Assembly: GCA_030268105.1 (NCBI GenBank)
Contig: BSDZ01000034.1
Coordinates: 1-64,000, forward strand
Length of the DNA: 64,000 nucleotides
Reading direction: 5' to 3'
Origin: Volvox africanus
Taxonomy: Eukaryota > Chlorophyta > Chlorophyceae > Chlamydomonadales > Volvocaceae
Below are positions 36,119 to 50,400 of this stretch, piece by piece. Numbering within the stretch: the stretch's first letter is position 1; every line of letters begins with the position of its first letter. The position numbers were made by a program, and so were the translations under genes. Under the pieces are notes generated by a model. The model did no database searches. It was not told the DNA's origin and saw only the letters and a program-made list of their open reading frames with translations.

Positions 36119-36808
36119 AGCTAAGTGACTAAATGCTAGGCACAAATACCATGTGTGCAGTTGGGAGTCTCACTGACTATGAATACCACTTGATGAAGTC
36201 CGACTGCCCACCAGCTGTTTAAACCTCCACAGCCCCTCCCCCTCCACTGCATGAAGCCTTAGGTACGATAAAAAGAACACAGAATATCACATAGCTAAGT
36301 GACTAAATGCTAGGCACAAATACCATGTGTGCAGTTGGGAGTCTCACTGACTATGAATACCACTTGATGAAGTCCGACTGCCCACCAGCTGTTTAAACCT
36401 CCACAGCCCCTCCCCCTCCACTGCATGAAGCCTTAGGTACGATAAAAAGAACACAGAATATCACATAGCTAAGTGACTAAATGCTAGGCACAAATACCAT
36501 GTGTGCAGTTGGGAGTCTCACTGACTATGAATACCACTTGATGAAGTCCGACTGCCCACCAGCTGTTTAAACCTCCACAGCCCCTCCCCCTCCACTGCAT
36601 GAAGCCTTAGGTACGATAAAAAGAACACAGAATATCACATAGCTAAGTGACTAAATGCTAGGCACAAATACCATGTGTGCAGTTGGGAGTCTCACTGACT
36701 ATGAATACCACTTGATGAAGTCCGACTGCCCACCAGCTGTTTAAACCTCCACAGCCCCTCCCCCTCCACTGCATGAAGCCTTAGGTACGATAAAAAGAAC
36801 ACAGAATA
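36119..36808. repeat. 174-bp satellite array of unit 7, 4 monomers
   Basis: Starts at 36119, 36293, 36467 and 36641, all 174 apart. Confidence 0.93.
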
Positions 36809-37256
36809 CCACATACAAAACTGGGGGTGCCCGAAAACAAACATGTACATGAGAAAGCTAACCAAACCTGCAAACCCCAGCCTAACATCACGCCTAAGCC
36901 GCAGCAGCCACCTGCAAGCCACCACACCGGACATCTCTCACGAGAGCCCTAACATTCGTAATGTAAAGTGCCGCGCTATTCAGCCAGTCACCGCCCCTTG
37001 GTGCTACTACGGCCATGGTCACGGTCACCATCAGGCCTCAGAGCCTTTAGTTCCGCTCTAGGTGTCTTGAGTCCCTCTTTTCTTAATAACCACGTCACCG
37101 TCGATTAAGGGTGCAGTGTTTAACAACGCTAAGCATCACGACTTGGCAAACAAAATCGATGGCTCGAGATGACCATCTAGCAATCCGGCTAGCTAGCAAG
37201 GAGGGTAGTAGGTACATATCAGTGCGTGCACTTCCTGCAAAACCGCCCCAGCTCGA

Positions 37257-39798
37257 TCAGAGCCGAATGCCCCCACGCTGAACACACGGCTCTGTGATTC
37301 CCTTGGCAGCCCTTAGGAAGGCCGCCAAGAAAGGGCGCCTCTTGCGGGGCCCCTCAAGCGAGGCGGCCTTGATGGACGCCGTCCCCCAACGATTGGAGCC
37401 ACAAAGCTCCATCAGCTTGAGCTGCACATAGGAAATTGCTGGAGCTGCCGCCTGCTCCTTCCCGAAGGCAACAAGTGGATTGTGCTCGAGGCCTAAAGAG
37501 GGCAAAGTGTGTGGGGGAGAGCGAACGTCTCTGTGCCAGAAATCAATTAATGTAAGGTGGGCTGCGCTTAGATGTGCAGGCAGACAGCAGGTGGCAAGGC
37601 CCACTGCCTGCTGAGTCAGCAGATAGAACAGGATACTTGGGAGCCAAACCAGTCAGCAGACCTAGACTCAGGGGTGTCTTTTCACAACCCCTCACACAAT
37701 GACAACCCCTCAATGACAACCATGCACCTAGCTAGCATGAGATGGAGCGCGACGTGCACACCACCAGACTTACTTGCTTCACGAATGGCTTCTGCTAGGG
37801 TCGGCTCAAGCGTCTTGGTAAACGCCTGAACCTCCGCCCAGGACGACCAATGCTGCTCCCCCGCCCAGGACCGGCAGTCCTGCAGACCCCAGTTCCGTGC
37901 CTCAGGGGGCAGACGCCGCTCTGGGGTTTTCGGGTGCGGTTTTGGTGGCTGCGTGAGCTCCAGGGGTTGGTACAACTCCTGGGGTTGCTGCGCAGCCTTG
38001 TTGATGAAAATGGAAGCGGCACCAGCATCTGCGACTTCGACTGCAGAAGGCGGACTCGTGGCGCCCATAGCAGGACAGCTGGCGGCAGGGATGATGGCAA
38101 ATTTGGCAGTGATGCTGCTGCCCTGCAGGTCTGTAGAGGCCCCGGAAAGGCCCCCCTTCCTGGCCTCCATCATGGCGGCCCCCGACCTCAGCTTCTCGAG
38201 TTGCGAAATCAAATCTGACACCTGCAGATAAAAGAGCGAACATCCAGCAGTTGTCGGGTTTTGTATACATAAGACTATGTTGCTTCGATGACTTCTTGCC
38301 CACGCACCTGGACTTGGAAGCCCTCGAAGCCCTCAGCTTCGGTGGTCTCGTCCAACCTGTATGGAAAAGGCATGGGTGGGGTTGCAGGTGTAAGCAAGAG
38401 ATCCCAGCATTGTGGGTTTCGGGTAAACAGGAAGTCGCACATCCGAAACACGTACGCCTTCATGCATTTGCCGCCACGTACTCAGACCGCCACGCACTAC
38501 CACGTCACTCCGCCGTACACCTAGTTATACACTGCACCTACCGCTGATATGCTAGCTCAATGGCCGCCGCTGCTCCCGCCAACCCCGACGGGGCCATCAC
38601 GCCACCCGCGCATTGCTGCACGTTGTTCTCCTCACTCTCCAGCTGCGGCTCCTGCTGGCAGAGAACGAGACACACAAAAAAGCTTTTCATCAGTTAGTGC
38701 ACCGTTTACGTGCGTAGACATGGAACATCTGCATCACGGAAAGCATCTTGATGTGTTTCCGAGGGGGTATTGGACGTCCAAACACAAGCGCATGTACACA
38801 AATTAGTTTCGGCGACATCTGAACGACGACAAAATAACGACATGTATGATGAGCCCACCCCCGTGTCACCCTCGGGCAACTCCCTCCGTCCGTCTCCCCT
38901 CCCCTCGGAAACCATGTTCCCCATTCGCCTCCCCTGAGAAGCGCTTTCCTGCAGGCACTTTGCAACCAACACAGTGCAGCACAAGCCGCGCACTGGTATG
39001 AGAAAGGCGACCTCCTCCCCGGAACCCCCTCAGGCGTCAGGTCTGACCCACCACCTGCTGCGCTGCTGGAACTGGCTGGGCTTCCAGTTGGGCTCCGGCC
39101 TGGTGAAGATTCTCGGGCGCGCCCTTCTGTTGTGCGCACGCAAAAGACGGGGGGTCGACACGTTGGTCGATAGTCAGCAAGCGGTGCGGGTCGGCGCATG
39201 GCCCAATCACATCGAGCGACTGTCAGACAAGCGACCCCCAAGGCATCTCAACACCCATCACCACTGCTGGAGCAAACTCCTGATCAGCTCAAACTCACCC
39301 AGGATAGCAGGACCTTAAGCAGAGTCCCCTTCTCAGCTATTTGCAGGCGCCGCGCGGACAACCGCTCCTGCAACGTCAAGGATTCTTCGCCCTCGAGCTT
39401 CCCGAACCGCTGAAGAGGCTGCGACAGAAAAGGTGGAAGGGATGGGATGTCACGGAATGACCGAAAAAAGACGGAATCGAAGAAAACATAAACGACGACG
39501 AAAGGCAGGCTTGATGGGAGTTGGCCTTACTTAGAACTGAACATCAGGAAAGACAGCAACACGAATTCACCTTTTCTGTCGGAATCCACTTGCGGCTAAA
39601 CTTCTTCATTAGTTCACGCAAAGGAGTGACGACCACTCCACCTGCAGGCTGCTCTACAGCTTTGCCATTTAGGCAGCTGCTGTTGCTCATAACGCTGTCA
39701 TTATCGTTAGCGGTGCTGTTGGTGTCCGAGATTGTGTCGATCCTCTCATAAGCACGATCCTTAGGCTTGAAGCCCAGTTTCACCAACAGCGAGATCAT
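37257..39798 (-). CDS. Unit 8 copy of the seven-exon gene
   Basis: Exons: 39798-39571, 39418-39299, 39219-39055, 38654-38542, 38356-38308, 38221-37774, 37492-37257. Long intron-3 allele. The indel cluster of this unit lies in its satellite array, outside the gene. Confidence 0.68.
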
Positions 39799-41317
39799 GG
39801 CTGACGCCTGGACAGCCGGGTCGTGGTCAAGGAGCCGGTAATCGAAGCGTCCAATGAAGCACTATCGCTAAGCAAATCGTTGAGATGTATTACTCAATAA
39901 ACGACACTAAGGTTTTGTCTAGAGGCAAACGGTTGTGTTGACAGGCCAAAGCCTGTTCTTTGGAGTCTCTCTAAGGAATTCGAAAGCAATTATGGAAAAT
40001 GGTTTTAAAATAACTAGTTAGGATGTTAATGGGTCACACAGGGTGGGCTATGGTTATGTAGAGCGACGGAGCATAATCAGGTCTAAAGGCGAAGGTTTCA
40101 CAGCTTTCCTTTATCCGGTTGTAACACTGAAGCAAAGTAATTTGAATGGCAATGTAGGGGCGCTTCCGTGTGGCGATAAGAACCCCGTATTACCATAATC
40201 GGTCCGCTGTTCGTGGCTTCGGGCCGTACATTGGAACAACAGATTACGTAGGTTCATCGCAAAGGATTTCTTGAGCTCCTATTGAACTGTAATTTCAATT
40301 GGTACAATTGAGCTCGCGTAAGCTCAAAGACATCAACACCGCACAAGTGTGTGTTTCACCAATACCGGTTCGGAGGCCCCAAGAGCGCAAGGTTATCACC
40401 TTGTATAGTACTGGTCTTCCCCATAGTAGGGAATCTAAAGTCCTGAAATTCCTTACATAATGCGACCACTGGACTGTGGCCCACGGTAGCTTGCCGTACA
40501 CTATCACGTGTCCTGAAATTAATAAAGATGGAGCACGCCGAAGGCCTTCCGGTGCCATCTCCATGATGGGCATGGACGCCCAAGTTGGGGCACCATAATG
40601 TCATAATGCCAACGATTGTTGAACCCTTGTATGAACATACATACACCTTAGTGAGAGCCTGCTGCAGTAAAATGCAATTTGGCTGTGCAGCGCTGCATGG
40701 AGATACAGCTCTCCATGCGGAGTAAAATCCAAACAGTTCTTCCCAAGTTTTCAGAACAAGTCGCCCACAGTGTAACACCTAAAAAGCACCCCTCTGTTCT
40801 GCTTCAGGGGGAGACTGAGACACTCAAAAAGGGTCATCCAGGCATCGCACGATTTACATGTGGTGTCACGGAGAGGCCTGCTGCTTGCTCGTCCACTCGT
40901 GAGCAACTGCGAGGCTCGAACACCATGGTATTGCACATGCCTGCAGCACATGCATGCGCACACACGCATATGCACACACACGCCCACAGAGGCACGCATG
41001 CCCTCCCCCTTTGTGCTGTCCCAGGCATGTCTAGTTGAGAGTCCCCTGTAAATAAACTGGTCACATGCCATGTCGTCATGGCAGATTATGACACCAGCCT
41101 AATCACTTGAGAAGGATGTTAAATAGCTCATTAATCAGATCCATTAACAAACACGGTTCACAAGCTCCTATCGGATAGAATCCAATGATGAACAGTTGAC
41201 AACCATCTAGGGTTCAGATCCACTAACAAACACGTTTGACACGCTCCTATTGGTTAGGGTCCACTAATGAATGGCAGATAAGAAACTATGCAACTAAAAC
41301 TATATCAGGTCTATGAC

Positions 41318-42378
41318 AGCTAAGTGACTAAATGCTAGGCACAAATACCATGTGTGCAGTTGGGAGTCTCACTGACTATGAATACCACTTGATGAAGTCC
41401 GACTGCCCACCAGCTGTTTAAACCTCCACAGCCCCTCCCCCTCCACTGCATGAAGCCTTAGGTACGATAAAAAGAACACAGAATATCACATAGCTAAGTG
41501 ACTAAATGCTAGGCACAAATACCATGTGTGCAGTTGGGAGTCTCACTGACTATGAATACCACTTGATGAAGTCCGACTGCCCACTCAGCTGTTTAAACCT
41601 CCACAGCCCCATCCCCTGCCCTAACTGCATGAAGCCTTAGGTACGATAAAAAAGAACACAGAATATCACATAGCTAAGTGACTAAATGCTAGGCCCAAAT
41701 ACCTAGTGTGCAGTTGGGAGTCTCACTGACTATGAATACCACTTGATGAAGTCCGACTGCCCACCAGCTGTTTAAACTCGCCGCCACAGCCCCTCCCCCT
41801 TCCACTGCGGTATGAAGTCCTTAGGTACGATAGAAAAAGAACACAGTAATATCACATAGCTAAGTGACTAAATGCTAGGCACAAAATACCGATGTGTGCA
41901 GTTGGGAGTCTCACTGACTATGAATACCACTTGATGAAGTCCGACTGCCCACCAGCTGTTTTAAACCATCCAACAGCCCCTCCCCCTCCACTGCATGAAG
42001 CCTTAGGTACGATAAAAAGAACACAGAATATCACATAGCTAAGTGACTAAATGCTAGGCACAAATACCATGTGTGCAGTTGGGAGTCTCACTGACTATGA
42101 ATACCACTTGATGAAGTCCGACTGCCCACCAGCTGTTTAAACCTCCACAGCCCCTCCCCCTCCACTGCATGAAGCCTTAGGTACGATAAAAAGAACACAG
42201 AATATCACATAGCTAAGTGACTAAATGCTAGGCACAAATACCATGTGTGCAGTTGGGAGTCTCACTGACTATGAATACCACTTGATGAAGTCCGACTGCC
42301 CACCAGCTGTTTAAACCTCCACAGCCCCTCCCCCTCCACTGCATGAAGCCTTAGGTACGATAAAAAGAACACAGAATA
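41318..42378. repeat. 174-bp satellite array of unit 8, 6 monomers, three degenerate
   Basis: Starts at 41318, 41492, 41672, 41858, 42037 and 42211. Monomers 2-4 are 179-186 bp long with scattered insertions (CCACTCAGCTG, TAGAAAAAGA, ACAGTAATATC). The flanking monomers match the consensus. Confidence 0.9.
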
Positions 42379-42826
42379 CCACATACAAAACTGGGGGTGC
42401 CCGAAAACAAACATGTACATGAGAAAGCTAACCAAACCTGCAAACCCCAGCCTAACATCACGCCTAAGCCGCAGCAGCCACCTGCAAGCCACCACACCGG
42501 ACATCTCTCACGAGAGCCCTAACATTCGTAATGTAAAGTGCCGCGCTATTCAGCCAGTCACCGCCCCTTGGTGCTACTACGGCCATGGTCACGGTCACCA
42601 TCAGGCCTCAGAGCCTTTAGTTCCGCTCTAGGTGTCTTGAGTCCCTCTTTTCTTAATAACCACGTCACCGTCGATTAAGGGTGCAGTGTTTAACAACGCT
42701 AAGCATCACGACTTGGCAAACAAAATCGATGGCTCGAGATGACCATCTAGCAATCCGGCTAGCTAGCAAGGAGGGTAGTAGGTACATATCAGTGCGTGCA
42801 CTTCCTGCAAAACCGCCCCAGCTCGA

Positions 42827-45385
42827 TCAGAGCCGAATGCCCCCACGCTGAACACACGGCTCTGTGATTCCCTTGGCAGCCCTTAGGAAGGCCGCCAAGA
42901 AAGGGCGCCTCTTGCGGGGCCCCTCAAGCGAGGCGGCCTTGATGGACGCCGTCCCCCAACGATTGGAGCCACAAAGCTCCATCAGCTTGAGCTGCACATA
43001 GGAAATTGCTGGAGCTGCCGCCTGCTCCTTCCCGAAGGCAACAAGTGGATTGTGCTCGAGGCCTAAAGAGGGCAAAGTGTGTGGGGGAGAGCGAACGTCT
43101 CTGTGCCAGAAATCAATTAATGTAAGGTGGGCTGCGCTTAGATGTGCAGGCAGACAGCAGGTGGCAAGGCCCACTGCCTGCTGAGTCAGCAGATAGAACA
43201 GGATACTTGGGAGCCAAACCAGTCAGCAGACCTAGACTCAGGGGTGTCTTTTCACAACCCCTCACACAATGACAACCCCTCAATGACAACCATGCACCTA
43301 GCTAGCATGAGATGGAGCGCGACGTGCACACCACCAGACTTACTTGCTTCACGAATGGCTTCTGCTAGGGTCGGCTCAAGCGTCTTGGTAAACGCCTGAA
43401 CCTCCGCCCAGGACGACCAATGCTGCTCCCCCGCCCAGGACCGGCAGTCCTGCAGACCCCAGTTCCGTGCCTCAGGGGGCAGACGCCGCTCTGGGGTTTT
43501 CGGGTGCGGTTTTGGTGGCTGCGTGAGCTCCAGGGGTTGGTACAACTCCTGGGGTTGCTGCGCAGCCTTGTTGATGAAAATGGAAGCGGCACCAGCATCT
43601 GCGACTTCGACTGCAGAAGGCGGACTCGTGGCGCCCATAGCAGGACAGCTGGCGGCAGGGATGATGGCAAATTTGGCAGTGATGCTGCTGCCCTGCAGGT
43701 CTGTAGAGGCCCCGGAAAGGCCCCCCTTCCTGGCCTCCATCATGGCGGCCCCCGACCTCAGCTTCTCGAGTTGCGAAATCAAATCTGACACCTGCAGATA
43801 AAAGAGCGAACATCCAGCAGTTGTCGGGTTTTGTATACATAAGACTATGTTGCTTCGATGACTTCTTGCCCACGCACCTGGACTTGGAAGCCCTCGAAGC
43901 CCTCAGCTTCGGTGGTCTCGTCCAACCTGTATGGAAAAGGCATGGGTGGGGTTGCAGGTGTAAGCAAGAGATCCCAGCATTGTGGGTTTCGGGTAAACAG
44001 GAAGTCGCACATCCGAAACACGTACGCCTTCATGCATTTGCCGCCACGTACTCAGACCGCCACGCACTACCACGTCACTCCGCCGTACACCTAGTTATAC
44101 ACTGCACCTACCGCTGATATGCTAGCTCAATGGCCGCCGCTGCTCCCGCCAACCCCGACGGGGCCATCACGCCACCCGCGCATTGCTGCACGTTGTTCTC
44201 CTCACTCTCCAGCTGCGGCTCCTGCTGGCAGAGAACGAGACACACAAAAAAGCTTTTCATCAGTTAGTGCACCGTTTACGTGCGTAGACATGGAACATCT
44301 GCATCACGGAAAGCATCTTGATGTGTTTCCGAGGGGGTATTGGACGTCCAAACACAAGCGCATGTACACAAATTAGTTTCGGCGACATCTGAACGACGAC
44401 AAAATAACGACATGTATGATGAGCCCACCCCCGTGTCACCCTCGGGCAACTCCCTCCGTCCGTCTCCCCTCCCCTCGGAAACCATGTTCCCCATTCGCCT
44501 CCCCTGAGAAGCGCTTTCCTGCAGGCACTTTGCAACCAACACAGTGCGCACAAGCCGCGCACTGGTATGAGAAAAGCGACCGTCCTCACCCGGAATACCC
44601 CTCAGGCGTCAGGTCCTGACCCCCACCCTGCTGCGCTGCTGGAACTGGCTGGGCTTCCAGTTGGGCTCCGGCCTGGTGAAGATTCTCCGGCGCGCCCTTC
44701 TTTGTTGTGCGCACGCAAAAGACGGGGGGTCGACACGTTGGTCGATAGTCAGCAAGCGGTGCGGGTCGGCGCATGGCCCAATCACATCGAGCGACTGTCA
44801 GACAAGCGACCCCCAGGCATCTCACACCCATCACCACTGCTGGAGCAAACTCCTGATGCAAGCTCAACGCAACCCAGGATAGCAGGACCTTAAAGCAGAG
44901 AGTCCCCTTCTCAGCTATTTGGGCATGGCGCCGCGGCGGACAACCGCTCCGTGCAACGTCAAGGATTCTTCGCCCTCGAGCTTCCCGAACCGCTTGAAAG
45001 AAGGCTGCGACAGAAAAGGTGGAAGGGGATGGGATGTCACGGAATGACCGAAAAAAGACGGAATCGAAGAAAACATAAACGACGACGAAAGGCAGGCTTG
45101 ATGGGAGTTGGCCTTACTTAGAACTGAACATCAGGAAAGACAGCAACACGAATTCACCTTTTCTGTCGGAATCCACTTGCGGCTAAACTTCTTCATTAGT
45201 TCACGCAAAGGAGTGACGACCACTCCACCTGCAGGCTGCTCTACAGCTTTGCCATTTAGGCAGCTGCTGTTGCTCATAACGCTGTCATTATCGTTAGCGG
45301 TGCTGTTGGTGTCCGAGATTGTGTCGATCCTCTCATAAGCACGATCCTTAGGCTTGAAGCCCAGTTTCACCAACAGCGAGATCAT
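42827..45385 (-). pseudogene. Unit 9 copy of the seven-exon gene, exons 2 and 3 disrupted
   Basis: Exons 7, 6, 5, 4 and 1 are intact (43062-42827, 43791-43344, 43926-43878, 44224-44112, 45385-45158). Exon 3 (about 44794-44628) and exon 2 (about 45003-44874) carry many indels. The intron-3 donor GTGGTG is altered and the intron-2 donor GTGAGT is lost. The damage is confined to 44545-45030, while both sides match other copies. That pattern is typical of a local consensus error, so the true copy may be intact. Confidence 0.6.
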
Positions 45386-46904
45386 GGCTGACGCCTGGAC
45401 AGCCGGGTCGTGGTCAAGGAGCCGGTAATCGAAGCGTCCAATGAAGCACTATCGCTAAGCAAATCGTTGAGATGTATTACTCAATAAACGACACTAAGGT
45501 TTTGTCTAGAGGCAAACGGTTGTGTTGACAGGCCAAAGCCTGTTCTTTGGAGTCTCTCTAAGGAATTCGAAAGCAATTATGGAAAATGGTTTTAAAATAA
45601 CTAGTTAGGATGTTAATGGGTCACACAGGGTGGGCTATGGTTATGTAGAGCGACGGAGCATAATCAGGTCTAAAGGCGAAGGTTTCACAGCTTTCCTTTA
45701 TCCGGTTGTAACACTGAAGCAAAGTAATTTGAATGGCAATGTAGGGGCGCTTCCGTGTGGCGATAAGAACCCCGTATTACCATAATCGGTCCGCTGTTCG
45801 TGGCTTCGGGCCGTACATTGGAACAACAGATTACGTAGGTTCATCGCAAAGGATTTCTTGAGCTCCTATTGAACTGTAATTTCAATTGGTACAATTGAGC
45901 TCGCGTAAGCTCAAAGACATCAACACCGCACAAGTGTGTGTTTCACCAATACCGGTTCGGAGGCCCCAAGAGCGCAAGGTTATCACCTTGTATAGTACTG
46001 GTCTTCCCCATAGTAGGGAATCTAAAGTCCTGAAATTCCTTACATAATGCGACCACTGGACTGTGGCCCACGGTAGCTTGCCGTACACTATCACGTGTCC
46101 TGAAATTAATAAAGATGGAGCACGCCGAAGGCCTTCCGGTGCCATCTCCATGATGGGCATGGACGCCCAAGTTGGGGCACCATAATGTCATAATGCCAAC
46201 GATTGTTGAACCCTTGTATGAACATACATACACCTTAGTGAGAGCCTGCTGCAGTAAAATGCAATTTGGCTGTGCAGCGCTGCATGGAGATACAGCTCTC
46301 CATGCGGAGTAAAATCCAAACAGTTCTTCCCAAGTTTTCAGAACAAGTCGCCCACAGTGTAACACCTAAAAAGCACCCCTCTGTTCTGCTTCAGGGGGAG
46401 ACTGAGACACTCAAAAAGGGTCATCCAGGCATCGCACGATTTACATGTGGTGTCACGGAGAGGCCTGCTGCTTGCTCGTCCACTCGTGAGCAACTGCGAG
46501 GCTCGAACACCATGGTATTGCACATGCCTGCAGCACATGCATGCGCACACACGCATATGCACACACACGCCCACAGAGGCACGCATGCCCTCCCCCTTTG
46601 TGCTGTCCCAGGCATGTCTAGTTGAGAGTCCCCTGTAAATAAACTGGTCACATGCCATGTCGTCATGGCAGATTATGACACCAGCCTAATCACTTGAGAA
46701 GGATGTTAAATAGCTCATTAATCAGATCCATTAACAAACACGGTTCACAAGCTCCTATCGGATAGAATCCAATGATGAACAGTTGACAACCATCTAGGGT
46801 TCAGATCCACTAACAAACACGTTTGACACGCTCCTATTGGTTAGGGTCCACTAATGAATGGCAGATAAGAAACTATGCAACTAAAACTATATCAGGTCTA
46901 TGAC

Positions 46905-47420
46905 AGCTAAGTGACTAAATGCTAGGCACAAATACCATGTGTGCAGTTGGGAGTCTCACTGACTATGAATACCACTTGATGAAGTCCGACTGCCCACCAG
47001 CTGTTTAAACCTCCACAGCCCCTCCCCCTCCACTGCATGAAGCCTTAGGTACGATAAAAAGAACACAGAATATCACATAGCTAAGTGACTAAATGCTAGG
47101 CACAAATACCATGTGTGCAGTTGGGAGTCTCACTGACTATGAATACCACTTGATGAAGTCCGACTGCCCACCAGCTGTTTAAACCTCCACAGCCCCTCCC
47201 CCTCCACTGCATGAAGCCTTAGGTACGATAAAAAGAACACAGAATATCACATAGCTAAGTGACTAAATGCTAGGCACAAATACCATGTGTGCAGTTGGGA
47301 GTCTCACTGACTATGAATACCACTTGATGAAGTCCGACTGCCCACCAGCTGTTTAAACCTCCACAGCCCCTCCCCCTCCACTGCATGAAGCCTTAGGTAC
47401 GATAAAAAGAACACAGAATA
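46905..47420. repeat. 174-bp satellite array of unit 9, 3 monomers
   Basis: Starts at 46905, 47079 and 47253, all 174 apart. Confidence 0.93.
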
Positions 47421-47868
47421 CCACATACAAAACTGGGGGTGCCCGAAAACAAACATGTACATGAGAAAGCTAACCAAACCTGCAAACCCCAGCCTAACAT
47501 CACGCCTAAGCCGCAGCAGCCACCTGCAAGCCACCACACCGGACATCTCTCACGAGAGCCCTAACATTCGTAATGTAAAGTGCCGCGCTATTCAGCCAGT
47601 CACCGCCCCTTGGTGCTACTACGGCCATGGTCACGGTCACCATCAGGCCTCAGAGCCTTTAGTTCCGCTCTAGGTGTCTTGAGTCCCTCTTTTCTTAATA
47701 ACCACGTCACCGTCGATTAAGGGTGCAGTGTTTAACAACGCTAAGCATCACGACTTGGCAAACAAAATCGATGGCTCGAGATGACCATCTAGCAATCCGG
47801 CTAGCTAGCAAGGAGGGTAGTAGGTACATATCAGTGCGTGCACTTCCTGCAAAACCGCCCCAGCTCGA

Positions 47869-50400
47869 TCAGAGCCGAATGCCCCCACGCTGAACACACG
47901 GCTCTGTGATTCCCTTGGCAGCCCTTAGGAAGGCCGCCAAGAAAGGGCGCCTCTTGCGGGGCCCCTCAAGCGAGGCGGCCTTGATGGACGCCGTCCCCCA
48001 ACGATTGGAGCCACAAAGCTCCATCAGCTTGAGCTGCACATAGGAAATTGCTGGAGCTGCCGCCTGCTCCTTCCCGAAGGCAACAAGTGGATTGTGCTCG
48101 AGGCCTAAAGAGGGCAAAGTGTGTGGGGGAGAGCGAACGTCTCTGTGCCAGAAATCAATTAATGTAAGGTGGGCTGCGCTTAGATGTGCAGGCAGACAGC
48201 AGGTGGCAAGGCCCACTGCCTGCTGAGTCAGCAGATAGAACAGGATACTTGGGAGCCAAACCAGTCAGCAGACCTAGACTCAGGGGTGTCTTTTCACAAC
48301 CCCTCACACAATGACAACCCCTCAATGACAACCATGCACCTAGCTAGCATGAGATGGAGCGCGACGTGCACACCACCAGACTTACTTGCTTCACGAATGG
48401 CTTCTGCTAGGGTCGGCTCAAGCGTCTTGGTAAACGCCTGAACCTCCGCCCAGGACGACCAATGCTGCTCCCCCGCCCAGGACCGGCAGTCCTGCAGACC
48501 CCAGTTCCGTGCCTCAGGGGGCAGACGCCGCTCTGGGGTTTTCGGGTGCGGTTTTGGTGGCTGCGTGAGCTCCAGGGGTTGGTACAACTCCTGGGGTTGC
48601 TGCGCAGCCTTGTTGATGAAAATGGAAGCGGCACCAGCATCTGCGACTTCGACTGCAGAAGGCGGACTCGTGGCGCCCATAGCAGGACAGCTGGCGGCAG
48701 GGATGATGGCAAATTTGGCAGTGATGCTGCTGCCCTGCAGGTCTGTAGAGGCCCCGGAAAGGCCCCCCTTCCTGGCCTCCATCATGGCGGCCCCCGACCT
48801 CAGCTTCTCGAGTTGCGAAATCAAATCTGACACCTGCAGATAAAAGAGCGAACATCCAGCAGTTGTCGGGTTTTGTATACATAAGACTATGTTGCTTCGA
48901 TGACTTCTTGCCCACGCACCTGGACTTGGAAGCCCTCGAAGCCCTCAGCTTCGGTGGTCTCGTCCAACCTGTATGGAAAAGGCATGGGTGGGGTTGCAGG
49001 TGTAAGCAAGAGATCCCAGCATTGTGGGTTTCGGGTAAACAGGAAGTCGCACATCCGAAACACGTACGCCTTCATGCATTTGCCGCCACGTACTCAGACC
49101 GCCACGCACTACCACGTCACTCCGCCGTACACCTAGTTATACACTGCACCTACCGCTGATATGCTAGCTCAATGGCCGCCGCTGCTCCCGCCAACCCCGA
49201 CGGGGCCATCACGCCACCCGCGCATTGCTGCACGTTGTTCTCCTCACTCTCCAGCTGCGGCTCCTGCTGGCAGAGAACGAGACACACAAAAAAGCTTTTC
49301 ATCAGTTAGTGCACCGTTTACGTGCGTAGACATGGAACATCTGCATCACGGAAAGCATCTTGATGTGTTTCCGAGGGGGTATTGGACGTCCAAACACAAG
49401 CGCATGTACACAAATTAGTTTCGGCGACATCTGAACGACGACAAAATAACGACATGTATGATGAGCCCACCCCTCGGGCAACTCCCTCCGTCCGTCTCCC
49501 CTCCCCTCGGAAACCATGTTCCCCATTCGCCTCCCCTGAGAAGCGCTTTCCTGCAGGCACTTTGCAACCAACACAGTGCAGCACAAGCCGCGCACTGGTA
49601 TGAGAAAGGCGACCTCCTCCCCGGAACCCCCTCAGGCGTCAGGTCTGACCCACCACCTGCTGCGCTGCTGGAACTGGCTGGGCTTCCAGTTGGGCTCCGG
49701 CCTGGTGAAGATTCTCGGGCGCGCCCTTCTGTTGTGCGCACGCAAAAGACGGGGGGTCGACACGTTGGTCGATAGTCAGCAAGCGGTGCGGGTCGGCGCA
49801 TGGCCCAATCACATCGAGCGACTGTCAGACAAGCGACCCCCAAGGCATCTCAACACCCATCACCACTGCTGGAGCAAACTCCTGATCAGCTCAAACTCAC
49901 CCAGGATAGCAGGACCTTAAGCAGAGTCCCCTTCTCAGCTATTTGCAGGCGCCGCGCGGACAACCGCTCCTGCAACGTCAAGGATTCTTCGCCCTCGAGC
50001 TTCCCGAACCGCTGAAGAGGCTGCGACAGAAAAGGTGGAAGGGATGGGATGTCACGGAATGACCGAAAAAAGACGGAATCGAAGAAAACATAAACGACGA
50101 CGAAAGGCAGGCTTGATGGGAGTTGGCCTTACTTAGAACTGAACATCAGGAAAGACAGCAACACGAATTCACCTTTTCTGTCGGAATCCACTTGCGGCTA
50201 AACTTCTTCATTAGTTCACGCAAAGGAGTGACGACCACTCCACCTGCAGGCTGCTCTACAGCTTTGCCATTTAGGCAGCTGCTGTTGCTCATAACGCTGT
50301 CATTATCGTTAGCGGTGCTGTTGGTGTCCGAGATTGTGTCGATCCTCTCATAAGCACGATCCTTAGGCTTGAAGCCCAGTTTCACCAACAGCGAGATCAT
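47869..50400 (-). CDS. Unit 10 copy of the seven-exon gene
   Basis: Exons: 50400-50173, 50020-49901, 49821-49657, 49266-49154, 48968-48920, 48833-48386, 48104-47869. Intact. Confidence 0.68.

Larger units (their letters stand above)
31620..36808. repeat. Macrosatellite unit 7 (5189 bp)
   Basis: Short intron-3 allele and four monomers. Its length equals that of unit 4. Confidence 0.93.
36809..42378. repeat. Macrosatellite unit 8 (5570 bp, longest)
   Basis: Long intron-3 allele (38853-38873) and six monomers. Monomers 2-4 contain a cluster of about twenty small indels and substitutions between 41575 and 41990, which accounts for the excess over unit 3. Confidence 0.93.
42379..47420. repeat. 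Macrosatellite unit 9 (5042 bp)
   Basis: Long intron-3 allele (44423-44443) but only three monomers. A dense indel cluster at 44545-45030 falls across exons 3 and 2 of the gene and adds 17 bases. Confidence 0.93.
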
